In this document: piece by piece, positions 1-7,004 of the stretch
Numbering within the stretch: position 1 is the stretch's first letter
Layout of the letters: the number at the start of each line of letters is the position of its first letter
DNA from: an uncultured Eggerthellaceae bacterium
GTDB taxonomy: Bacteria; Actinomycetota; Coriobacteriia; Coriobacteriales; Eggerthellaceae
Assembly (NCBI GenBank): GCA_902497215.1
Contig: CABVEH010000059.1
Span: forward strand, 1 to 7,005
Direction: 5' to 3'
Length of the DNA stretch: 7,005 nt
The notes under the pieces: model-generated
What the model saw: the letters and a program-made list of their open reading frames with translations, nothing else
Database searches by the model: none
What the model was told of the DNA's origin: nothing
Made by a program: the position numbers and the translations under genes

Positions 1-1479
1 GAAGGCAAGCACCCTGTCTACAACGTCTGCGGAAGCACCCAGACGTCGGCGAGGCGCCTGTACCAGCTGGCATGCCAACGCCATGGCGTTCCGGAACACG
101 ACATCGTCTGGGACCACCCCACGGGAGTCGTCGTCGCCAACAGCGACCTGATAAGGGAAGAGCTGGGCTGGCGAGACGTCCATGACCTGGAAGAACAGCT
201 GGCGAAGGGACAGGTGTCACGCGAGCTTCCTTCGTCGCGCAAGAAAACCAAGAAGAAGCTGTCCATACCGAAGGCCGTCCGCCAGCTGGTGGAGAACCTG
301 CTCGTATTCGCCGCATTCTTCGCCCTCGCCATGTTGTGCCAGTCCAACGCGGTGTTCTCCCAGATCGACTGGCTTCTGATTTACGTCATCCTGGTCTCCC
401 TCTTCTACAACGTCTACCAGAGCGCATTGGCGGCAATTCTGGCCAGCGTCGCGTTCCTGTTCGGACAGAACGTCAACCTTTTCGAGCCCAACACCTTCCA
501 ATCCTCTGCGGGAAGCATATTGGCGGTGGTGCAGTTCGTGTTCCTCGGGCTCATGGTCAGCTACACGACCAGCATGCTTAGGGAAGAGGTGCGGCACAGG
601 CGAAGCGACCTGGAAGAGTTGCAGGAGGAATACGAGGACCTCAGCGCGATCAACGACGAAAACGTGCTGATCAAGAACGAGTACGAGCGCAGGCTTCTGA
701 CGTCGAAGACGGGCTTCCCGAAGCTTTACGAGCTGACAAGCCGCCTGATGGTCCAAGAGCCCGACAGGATTCTTCTGGAAACCATGCAGGTCATATCCGA
801 GCTGATGCGGACGGACACGGTGGCGATCTACCAAGGACAGGCGGGAAGCCCATGGCTTAGGCTGGTCGGGGCCCTGAACGACGACTCGCCAATCGGCGGG
901 AAGACGTGGAACCTTTCCGAGTGGCCCAGGATAGAAGGCGCGGTTGCGCGCGGCGAGCTTTATCAAGGCGAGGTCGGAACCGACGAGCCTGCCGTCGTGC
1001 TTCCCATAGTGTGCCAAGGGGCGCCGGAGGCCGTGGTCCTCATCAAGAGGCTGCCCTACGAGAGCGAGACCTTGTACCACGTCAACCTTCTGAAGACGCT
1101 GTCGCTGCTTTTGCGCGACGCCATGGAGAAGGCGATGCAGTACGAGGACCTTTCGCGCGACGAGCGATACGTGAAGGGGACCGACGTCCTCAAGCCGGCG
1201 GCGTTCCAGAAGAGGATCCTCATCGCCCAGGAAAAAGCCGACAAGGGCATCGCGGACTACTGTGTAATAGAGATAGTGTCCCCCGGCTCCCTCAAGAAGA
1301 CGGCTGCGATCGTCAACGAAACCATCCGCGTGACGGACTGCATGGGAACCGACGACAGCAAGAGGCTGTTCGTGTTGCTGAACAACACCGAGCCCGAAAG
1401 CCTGGTTCATGTGCAGGAGCGCTTGCGGGCATATGGGGTCGAAATCCGCTCGGTCCCGGTAAAGTTCGTGACGGCTTAG
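1..1479 (+). CDS. pelD: SDR epimerase–PelD fusion, c-di-GMP receptor of Pel synthesis (5' partial)
   Basis: The frame is open from base 1 to the TAG at 1477–1479 (492 residues visible) and its start lies upstream. Residues 1–70 resemble the C-terminal substrate-binding end of an extended SDR/GalE-type epimerase: a VYNVCGS strand-turn, then NSDLIREELGW and a following LEEQL. Residues 72–90 form a basic linker. Four hydrophobic helices follow (about 99–114, 122–140, 142–155, 171–190), then a charged coiled coil (194–234), a GAF domain (about 240–380) and a degenerate GGDEF domain (386–492). This is the PelD architecture known from Pseudomonas and Bacillus cereus. The cyclase signature is replaced by GTDDSKR (449–455), so diguanylate cyclase activity is unlikely. 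The I-site RVTD (443–446, bases 1327–1338) is kept, so c-di-GMP binding is expected. PelD is the inner-membrane receptor that activates Pel polymerisation. The SDR part is inferred to be a UDP-GlcNAc/UDP-Glc C4-epimerase, like PelX, but its nucleotide-binding half lies outside the window. Confidence 0.88.
   Translation, partial: EGKHPVYNVCGSTQTSARRLYQLACQRHGVPEHDIVWDHPTGVVVANSDLIREELGWRDVHDLEEQLAKGQVSRELPSSRKKTKKKLSIPKAVRQLVENLLVFAAFFALAMLCQSNAVFSQIDWLLIYVILVSLFYNVYQSALAAILASVAFLFGQNVNLFEPNTFQSSAGSILAVVQFVFLGLMVSYTTSMLREEVRHRRSDLEELQEEYEDLSAINDENVLIKNEYERRLLTSKTGFPKLYELTSRLMVQEPDRILLETMQVISELMRTDTVAIYQGQAGSPWLRLVGALNDDSPIGGKTWNLSEWPRIEGAVARGELYQGEVGTDEPAVVLPIVCQGAPEAVVLIKRLPYESETLYHVNLLKTLSLLLRDAMEKAMQYEDLSRDERYVKGTDVLKPAAFQKRILIAQEKADKGIADYCVIEIVSPGSLKKTAAIVNETIRVTDCMGTDDSKRLFVLLNNTEPESLVHVQERLRAYGVEIRSVPVKFVTA
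204..216 (+). promoter_or_regulatory. Possible internal start (GTG 214) with Shine-Dalgarno-like GAAGGGA
   Basis: A GAAGGGA stretch at 204–210 sits three bases before the GTG at 214, at the junction between the SDR part and the PelD membrane part. Initiation here would yield a separate 421-residue PelD of ordinary architecture in addition to the fusion. The spacing is short for a good site, and the upstream frame has no stop, so the fused product is expected in any case. This is recorded as an alternative start only. Confidence 0.2.
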
Positions 1480-1482
1480 GGA
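1478..1482 (+). promoter_or_regulatory. Ribosome binding site supporting the GTG start of pelE
   Basis: AGGGA overlaps the pelD stop codon and lies six bases before GTG 1489. The next in-frame ATG would remove both membrane helices of PelE, so this site and the hydrophobic N-terminus together decide the GTG start. Its position within the end of pelD implies translational coupling. Confidence 0.5.
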
Positions 1483-1488
1483 CTGCCG

Positions 1489-2451
1489 GTGGAGGACAGG
1501 GCGGCAATCATCCTGGCTTTGTTCCTGGCGGCGAACACCGCGCTGGCGTTGGTGTGCGCCATCGTCAGGGCGGTTCGCGGGAAGAACGTCGGAATCGTGC
1601 TCTTCTTCGTGTTCCTGCCGGGCCTCGGGTTCCTTCTTTTCTACCTTCCAAGGCTGTTTCCTGCGCTGTTCGGAAAGGCGGGCGTTGACAGGGAGGCGGT
1701 TCTGACGCATGCCTTCGACATAGACCGGCAGCCAGAGCATCCTGACGTGCGGGAGGCCTTGGACGTGGTGCCTGTGGAAGACGCCATGGCCGTCAGCGGC
1801 ACCATGGAGAAGAGAGACCTCTTGCTGAGGCAGCTGACGAAGAGCCTGGAGGACAACTACAAGATCCTTCTGGCGGCCGAGCAGGACGAGGACTCCGAAT
1901 CGGCGCACTATATAGCTGCGGCCAAGATGGAGATATACCGCCTGCAGCAAGCCCGCTGGCTGGAATGCCGCAGGGATTGCGAGCAATACCCCGACGACCT
2001 TGGCAAGTACCACACCGCCTGTGCCGCTCTTGTCGACATGCTGTCGAGCGAGGTCCTTTCCGACAGGGAGATGTCGGCCTACAGGCGGCGGCTGTGCGAG
2101 ATGGTTCAGGAAAGGATCGAAGCTTCCGAGGACGAAGTCACATTGGAAGAGTACGTTGCGTGCCTGGAATCGCTCGTCGAGCTCGGCCGCTACGACGACG
2201 CGGAGCTTCTGTGGCTGGAGCATGCCGATCGCATGCGAAGCGAGGCCGCCTACAGCATCCTGCTTGGGATGTTCTATCGGATGGGCGACAGGCGGAAGTT
2301 CGAAGGCGTCATGGACGACTTGCGCAGGAACCGTCAGGTCCGCCTGACCCCTGCAGGGTTGGAGCAGCTGCGTTACTGGACGAACCGCCTTGCCGCGTCG
2401 GCCCCGGACGGGTTGCCTCGAAGCCAGGCTTGTTGCGTAGGGCGCCGGTAA
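1489..2451 (+). CDS. pelE: PelE, membrane-anchored TPR-like Pel biosynthesis protein
   Basis: This 320-residue protein has two N-terminal membrane helices (about 6–27 and 34–57) followed by a soluble helical region. A block at about 94–150 (VPVEDAM, then EDSESAHYIAAAKMEIY) matches what I recall of Gram-positive PelE proteins. The rest (about 155–300) is made of paired amphipathic helices consistent with TPR-like repeats, for example LVELGRYDDAELLW followed by AYSILLGMFYRMGDRRKFEGVM. PelE is thought to be an inner-membrane scaffold that works with PelD and PelG; it has no known catalytic activity. The gene starts at a GTG 9 nt after the pelD stop, and its TAA overlaps the next ATG by one base (TAATG), so it is coupled to both neighbours. 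The assignment rests on order, topology and the conserved block. Sequence identity to Gram-negative PelE would be low. The Cys-Cys near the C-terminus (315–316) is unexplained. Confidence 0.8.
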   Translation: MEDRAAIILALFLAANTALALVCAIVRAVRGKNVGIVLFFVFLPGLGFLLFYLPRLFPALFGKAGVDREAVLTHAFDIDRQPEHPDVREALDVVPVEDAMAVSGTMEKRDLLLRQLTKSLEDNYKILLAAEQDEDSESAHYIAAAKMEIYRLQQARWLECRRDCEQYPDDLGKYHTACAALVDMLSSEVLSDREMSAYRRRLCEMVQERIEASEDEVTLEEYVACLESLVELGRYDDAELLWLEHADRMRSEAAYSILLGMFYRMGDRRKFEGVMDDLRRNRQVRLTPAGLEQLRYWTNRLAASAPDGLPRSQACCVGRR

Positions 2452-4154
2452 TGCTGTCTTTCAAACGATTGATGTATCTAGTGGTGGCCGTTGCCGCCCT
2501 GGGCTGCGCGTTCTTGGCCTACGGCATCGTTTCCGGCCAGTCGGCGGCAACCTCTTCCGGCGGCGAGGATGCTCCCAGGCGCGATTTCGTCGAGGCCGGG
2601 AAGGTCGCAGAAGGCGACAAGCCGCAGGTGTGGGTTCTGGGCGACTCCAAAGACGCTCGGCTGAAGGACATCCGAGACAACGTGAGCCGGTTCTGCGACG
2701 ACGCCCACCTCGCAGCGTCTGATTCCAAACGCCTGGATGTCGGTGCCGTAGGCGCCCAGGACGTCGTGGTGGTTTGCGACGAATCGATCGGCGAATATGC
2801 AGACGCTGAAGAACTCGAGCGGTTCGTGGCCGAAGGAGGACGGGTGGTGATGGCGGCGGGCCTTGCGGAAGGCGACGGCGACTCCTCCCTGTGGCCGGTG
2901 CTGGGCATCCGGGGCAAGGGCGCGCGATGCGCCTGCGAAGAACTCGAATTCGAGCAGCCGTTTCTTCCCGTGCAGCCGCAAAAGACCCGGTATGGCGGAA
3001 GCATCGATGCGGTCAGCGTGGAAGTCGTCGAGGATGCGAACGTTTACGTCCGCGATGCGGAAAGCGGGACTCCGGTGCTTTACACCCTTGAGTGGGGGAA
3101 GGGCGAAGTCTGCGTCATCAACGGGTCCTTCCTTGCCGACGTTCGCTGCATGGGGCTGCTGACGGGGGCGATCGGCGCGATTCTGCCCGATTTCATCTAT
3201 CCCATCCTGGGGGTGAAGGCCGTGTTCCTCGACGATTTCCCGTCGGCGGGGGCCTCTTATGACGAACTGTGCCAGAAGCTGTACGGCTACTCGGCGGAAG
3301 GGTTCGTCCGCGAAGAGGTTTGGGGTTCCTTCCAGGGCCTGTCGCTGCGTACCGAAACGCCGCTCACATCCAGCGTGGTGGCCGTGTCGTCGTCCAGGCA
3401 AGGCTTCGAAGACGCAAGCGACACGCTGTTCATGGCCGTGGGGAAGTCGGTCCTGCAGTTCGGCGGAGAGCTTGCATACGCTTCCGACTGCTCCGACAAC
3501 ACGCAGGTAGTCTTCGACCAGGAGCTGATAGACCGGCTTTCGTCGACGTTCGCCGGCTACTCCTTCCAGGGCCTCGCCTTGGAGACGGACGCCTTCTCTT
3601 CGAAGATGACCGCGGTGCCCGATGCGGACATCCGGTTCGTTCGCGGGATGCTTGACGGCGACGAGGCGCGTCTTTCGTGCCGGAACGGCCTCACGGTGTT
3701 CCCTGCGGCTACCGAAGGTGCGTCCATGGAAGACGGCAGCCTGTTCGAGGTCTGCTCGGTCTTGGGGTCTTACGGCATGGTTTCGCATGTGTTCGACGTC
3801 GAGGAGCTGATCGCAACCGATGATGGGGCTGCCGTTTGGGACTCCAGCAAGGAGCAGATAGGGCTTTTCGAATCGGAGGTTCTTTCCCGTGCGACATGGC
3901 TTGAAGGAAGAACCCTTTCCCAGACCGGAGACGACGTGAAGAGCTACATGGACCTGGACTACGGATGGACCAGAAACGGCGACCGCTTGGAGCTGGACTG
4001 CAAGGGGGCCGTGAAGGGGCAAGCCTTCTTCTACCGCACCGACGCCCGCATCGTCGATGCCGAGGGGCTGACCTATCAGGATGCCGGGAACGGGTATTAC
4101 CTGCTGCGCATCCAGGGAGGCCATGCGGAAATCGCTCTCGAGGAAAGGGGGTAG
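2451..4154 (+). CDS. pelA: PelA deacetylase-like protein (DUF2194-like), probably catalytically dead
   Basis: The 567-residue product starts at the ATG that overlaps the pelE stop; AGGG at 2439–2442 is a plausible ribosome site. The reading frame is open further upstream (ATG 1965), but that stretch lies inside pelE and the signal-anchor helix begins at 2451. Residues 5–28 form a signal-anchor helix. Cys19 sits inside the helix and is not a good lipobox. Residues 58–250 look like an alpha/beta flavodoxin-like domain (QVWVLGD, DVVVVCDE, EGGRVVMAAG). The deacetylase-like domain begins with VFLDDFP (D261–D262) and continues through GGEL (338–341), a SHVFDVEEL block (445–453) and a C-terminal beta region. 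In Pel systems this domain de-N-acetylates the polymer outside the membrane. Here the whole protein has only three histidines (86, 446, 558), so the family's metal-binding HxxxH is absent. The GH166 hydrolase domain of Pseudomonas PelA is also missing, as is usual in Gram-positive clusters. The family call is from order and motifs; inactivity is inferred. Confidence 0.78.
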   Translation: MLSFKRLMYLVVAVAALGCAFLAYGIVSGQSAATSSGGEDAPRRDFVEAGKVAEGDKPQVWVLGDSKDARLKDIRDNVSRFCDDAHLAASDSKRLDVGAVGAQDVVVVCDESIGEYADAEELERFVAEGGRVVMAAGLAEGDGDSSLWPVLGIRGKGARCACEELEFEQPFLPVQPQKTRYGGSIDAVSVEVVEDANVYVRDAESGTPVLYTLEWGKGEVCVINGSFLADVRCMGLLTGAIGAILPDFIYPILGVKAVFLDDFPSAGASYDELCQKLYGYSAEGFVREEVWGSFQGLSLRTETPLTSSVVAVSSSRQGFEDASDTLFMAVGKSVLQFGGELAYASDCSDNTQVVFDQELIDRLSSTFAGYSFQGLALETDAFSSKMTAVPDADIRFVRGMLDGDEARLSCRNGLTVFPAATEGASMEDGSLFEVCSVLGSYGMVSHVFDVEELIATDDGAAVWDSSKEQIGLFESEVLSRATWLEGRTLSQTGDDVKSYMDLDYGWTRNGDRLELDCKGAVKGQAFFYRTDARIVDAEGLTYQDAGNGYYLLRIQGGHAEIALEERG

Positions 4155-4157
4155 CGC

Positions 4158-5603
4158 ATGCGGGTCTGCCTGATTTGCGAGGGGAGCTATCCGTACGTCC
4201 CGGGAGGGGTCTCAAGCTGGGTGCAGATGCTATGCAGCCAGTTCGCAGACATAGAGTTCGTGATATGGGCCCTCGCCACCACCCGTGAGGAGATGCCCGA
4301 ACCCGTGTGCCCGATCCCGCCCAACGTCAAGGAGGTCCGCACGCTTTACCTGGGGGATTCGACCTTCAAGAAAAGCGGCAAGAAGGTTCGGCTCACCCGC
4401 AAGGAGAAGGACGCCCTGAAGAGCCTCGTGGGCGATTCGGTTGACGACATCGACTGGGTAGGAGTGCTCGACCTTGCGAAGCGCCACCACAGGCACCTCA
4501 GCGACATGCTGATGAGCGAGTCGTTCTTCGACGTTTGCATGGAGGAATACCGCAGGCAGGATTCCAAGAAGGTGTTCCATCACTTCCTATGGAACCTGAG
4601 GGGGATCTACTTCCCCTTGATGCACATCCTTTCGCAAGACATCCCGAAGGCCGACGTCTACCATGCCGTTTCTGCCGGCTATGCGGGAATCCTGGGAAGC
4701 TGCGCATCCTACATAGAAGGGGCGCCCTTCCTTCTTTCCGAGCACGGCATCTACACGCGCGAGAGGGAAGAGGACATCATCCGCTCCCAGTGGGTCGAAG
4801 GCGAGTTCAAGGAGCTGTGGATCGACTTCTTCAAGAAGATGTCGTTCATCGCCTACCAGCAGGCCAGCATAGTCACGACCCTGTTCGGGGTCAACCGCTC
4901 CCTGCAGATCGAGTTGAAATGCCCGCCCGAGAAGATCGTCGTCGTTCCAAACGGCGTGAACGCCAGCGACTTCGACGCATGCCTCGAGCGAAGAAGCCTG
5001 CCGCGCTCGGAAGGCGAGCGGCCCTTCACGTTGGGGGCGGTGCTTCGCGTGGTGCCGATCAAGGACGTCAAGACCATGCTCCTCGCGTTCGACATCGTCA
5101 GGAAGGTGATGCCCGGCACGCGGCTGAAGATCATGGGTAACTGCGAGGAGGACCCCGCGTATTACCACGAGTGCACCGACCTCCTTGCGGAGCTGGGGAC
5201 GGAAGGCGTCGAGTTCCTGGGCCAAGTCAACGTCAGGAAGCACCTGTGCGACGTCGACCTGCTTCTCCTTTCCAGCATCAGCGAGGGGCAGCCTTTGGCC
5301 GTCCTCGAGGGAATGGCCGCTGGGATTCCGTTCGTCGCAACCAACGTAGGTGACTGCAAGGCGCTGCTCGAAGGCGAGCGCGAAGACGACGGCTTCGGCC
5401 CCGCCGGTCTTGTGGTGCCGGTCATGAACAGCGAGGAGATGGCGCAGGCAATACTTCGCCTTCTAAGGAACCCCGAGCTCATGGAGAGCATGGGAAAGGC
5501 CGGAAGGAAGCGGGTCGAGGCGTACTACGACCGGGATGAGATGCTCGCGGCGTTCCGCGCGATCTACGAGATACTGAACGAGGGAAGCTCATGGCCGGAA
5601 TAG
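4158..5603 (+). CDS. pelF: PelF, GT4-family glycosyltransferase polymerising Pel
   Basis: The 481-residue cytoplasmic protein has the two-Rossmann GT-B layout of GT4 retaining transferases. The N-terminus (CLICEGSYPYVPGGVSSW, residues 4–21) is highly characteristic of PelF and carries the glycine-rich acceptor loop. SEHGIYTRERE (194–204) is a second recognisable PelF block. R297 and K302 in VLRVVPIKDV are the expected donor-phosphate contacts, and E376/E384 form the EX7E motif of the donor site (ISEGQPLAVLEG). Length is close to other PelF proteins (about 500). In Pel synthesis PelF builds the chain from a UDP-sugar, now thought to be UDP-GalNAc. The start is ATG 4158, with a strong AGGAAAGGGGG at 4141–4151 inside the end of pelA and a 3-nt gap after its stop. 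The 3' end overlaps pelG by 13 nt. All recognisable catalytic motifs are intact, so polymer synthesis should be functional. Confidence 0.95.
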   Translation: MRVCLICEGSYPYVPGGVSSWVQMLCSQFADIEFVIWALATTREEMPEPVCPIPPNVKEVRTLYLGDSTFKKSGKKVRLTRKEKDALKSLVGDSVDDIDWVGVLDLAKRHHRHLSDMLMSESFFDVCMEEYRRQDSKKVFHHFLWNLRGIYFPLMHILSQDIPKADVYHAVSAGYAGILGSCASYIEGAPFLLSEHGIYTREREEDIIRSQWVEGEFKELWIDFFKKMSFIAYQQASIVTTLFGVNRSLQIELKCPPEKIVVVPNGVNASDFDACLERRSLPRSEGERPFTLGAVLRVVPIKDVKTMLLAFDIVRKVMPGTRLKIMGNCEEDPAYYHECTDLLAELGTEGVEFLGQVNVRKHLCDVDLLLLSSISEGQPLAVLEGMAAGIPFVATNVGDCKALLEGEREDDGFGPAGLVVPVMNSEEMAQAILRLLRNPELMESMGKAGRKRVEAYYDRDEMLAAFRAIYEILNEGSSWPE

Positions 5604-6967
5604 GATTCGAGCTCAAGAAGATATACGGCAGGAAGACGCTCGCCGCGAACCTGTGGGGAGCGATATACGCCACCATGACCACCATCGGCCCCGCCGTGTT
5701 GTCGGCGGCGTTGATGCTGGTGCTGAAGTTCCTGCTGGACCGATCGGGGCTCACGGTGCTGGAGAGCCGGTTCTTCATATCCTCGGCCACCACGGCCTTC
5801 GTGCTGGCAACCCTGGCTTCGCTGGTCTTCGCCGCGCCCATATCCCGCTACATCTCCGACTGCATCTTCTTGGAGCGCGAGCAGGACATATGCCCCTCGG
5901 CGTTCGGGGCCCTTGCGCTTTCCACCATGCTGTCAGGGATCCTCATGCTTCTGCTGTGCGTGGGGATATTCCTGTCTTCCGACGACGTGCCCATGGTGTT
6001 TTTGGCCGTCTATTACCTTCTCGGCGTGCTGGTGACCGACGTCTACACCATGATGACCTATGCCTCGGCGTTGAAGCACTACAAGACGCTCACGTTCGGC
6101 TTCCTTCTGGGCGTCGTGCTTGGAATAGGCCTCTTCTTCCTTTGCGACTCATGGCATTTGGTCGACCGGGTGACCGCCGGCACCGTGGGCCTGGCCGTGT
6201 GCTACATGGTCGTCTTGTGTGCGCTGGTGTTCCAGTGCGTGAAGGCGTTCGGGATGCCGAAAGGACGCTACTTCGCGTTCCTTTCCTACTTCCGCCGCTA
6301 CCCGAAGCTGACTATTGCGGGGGCCGCGTATTCCTTCGGGCTGTATTGCCCCACCCTCATATACTGGCTTTTCTCCGGGATGATCGAGCACGTCAACATC
6401 TTCCAGACGACGCCCACCTACGACATCGCGCTGTTCCTGGCGGTCGTCGTCAACATGCCTTCCCTCGTCATCTTCGTCGTGAAGGTGGAAACGGCCTTCT
6501 ACGAGAAGTACACGTCGTACGTTTCCGCGCTGAACAACGGCACCTACGCCATGATCCAGAAGGAGCGCGAGGTCATGTCCAGGGTGTTGCGGTACCAGCT
6601 GTTCTTCGTGTACGAGATACAGCTCATCATAACCGTGGTGCTTGTGTGCCTGGTGTTCGTGTTCTCCCCTTACCTGAACGCCGGAACCCAGATGCTGGAC
6701 ATGTTTGCCGTGTTGAGCCTGGGCGTCTACGCGGTGTTCTGCATGTACTTCACGATCGTGGTGTTCTACTACTTCTCGGATTACGGCGGGGCGTGCATAA
6801 GCGCCTGCGTGTTCCTGGGCGTGACGGCCGTATGCGCCGTCGTGGCGGTCCTGCTCGGGGGTTTCTATCCCATGCCGTTGCTGATAGGCGGCCTTTGCGG
6901 ATGGGTTGTTGCGTTCCTGCTGCTGCGTCGCCGGATGAGCCGCCTCGACAGCTTCCTGATGTGCTAG
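5591..6967 (+). CDS. pelG: PelG, polytopic membrane protein for Pel export
   Basis: The 458-residue protein opens with MAGIGFELKKIYGRK, a hallmark of PelG. I count about twelve membrane helices (roughly 29–48, 62–82, 107–128, 133–155, 165–185, 196–216, 243–262, 277–297, 335–357, 369–393, 402–422, 426–445) and a longer soluble stretch at about 299–334 beginning VETAFYEKY. PelG is related to the MOP/Wzx-like flippases and is thought to move the growing chain across the cytoplasmic membrane in a complex with PelD, PelE and PelF. The ATG at 5591 is preceded by GAGGGAAG (5580–5587) and overlaps pelF by 13 nt, which points to coupled translation of polymerase and transporter. It is the last gene of the cluster in view. 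Length and topology are normal for the family, with no visible damage. Confidence 0.95.
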   Translation: MAGIGFELKKIYGRKTLAANLWGAIYATMTTIGPAVLSAALMLVLKFLLDRSGLTVLESRFFISSATTAFVLATLASLVFAAPISRYISDCIFLEREQDICPSAFGALALSTMLSGILMLLLCVGIFLSSDDVPMVFLAVYYLLGVLVTDVYTMMTYASALKHYKTLTFGFLLGVVLGIGLFFLCDSWHLVDRVTAGTVGLAVCYMVVLCALVFQCVKAFGMPKGRYFAFLSYFRRYPKLTIAGAAYSFGLYCPTLIYWLFSGMIEHVNIFQTTPTYDIALFLAVVVNMPSLVIFVVKVETAFYEKYTSYVSALNNGTYAMIQKEREVMSRVLRYQLFFVYEIQLIITVVLVCLVFVFSPYLNAGTQMLDMFAVLSLGVYAVFCMYFTIVVFYYFSDYGGACISACVFLGVTAVCAVVAVLLGGFYPMPLLIGGLCGWVVAFLLLRRRMSRLDSFLMC

Positions 6968-6975
6968 GCGCCCGG

Positions 6976-7004
6976 TGTGTCAGGGGACGTTCACTTTTGG
7001 CACA
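6976..7004 (+). repeat. Imperfect palindrome / hairpin just after pelG, REP-like or terminator
   Basis: Nine bases after the pelG stop, TGTGTCAGGGG (6976–6986) can pair with CTTTTGGCACA (6994–7004) around a 7-base loop (6987–6993). This gives 11 pairs, four of them G·T wobbles, at 6980, 6983, 6984 and 6985. The wobbles work only on the + strand or its transcript; the other strand would have A·C mismatches. No T-run is visible because the window ends, so a rho-independent terminator cannot be confirmed. The shape and the TGTCAGGGGACGTTC wording resemble dispersed REP-type elements mobilised by REP-associated tyrosine transposases. That resemblance is from memory and unverified. Confidence 0.45.

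Noticed and set aside
1441..1492. Promoter or terminator between pelD and pelE
   Set aside because: The gap is only 9 nt and there is no stem-loop or −10/−35 pair. The genes look co-transcribed.
906..1688. A 260-codon + strand open frame across the end of pelD and start of pelE
   Set aside because: It is out of frame with both genes and Arg/Gly-rich with no domain, a typical high-GC shadow.
217..2223. A 668-codon open frame on the minus strand opposite pelD and pelE
   Set aside because: It mirrors the codon pattern of the GC-rich + strand genes, has low-complexity Arg/Leu/Val/His-rich sequence with no recognisable domain, and spans two well-supported genes on the other strand.
1965..2450. 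Upstream extension of the pelA reading frame to ATG 1965
   Set aside because: This part overlaps pelE out of frame, encodes Arg-rich nonsense-like sequence, and would bury the signal-anchor helix that begins at the ATG at 2451.
2505..2510. Possible lipobox (ALGC) in the PelA N-terminus, suggesting a lipoprotein
   Set aside because: The residue at −3 is Ala and −2 is Leu, and the hydrophobic helix continues well past the Cys, so an uncleaved membrane anchor fits better.
2478..4124. A 548-codon open frame on the minus strand opposite pelA
   Set aside because: It is an antisense shadow of a GC-rich gene. The product shows no family motif and no sensible start site, whereas the + strand product has a signal anchor and family motifs.
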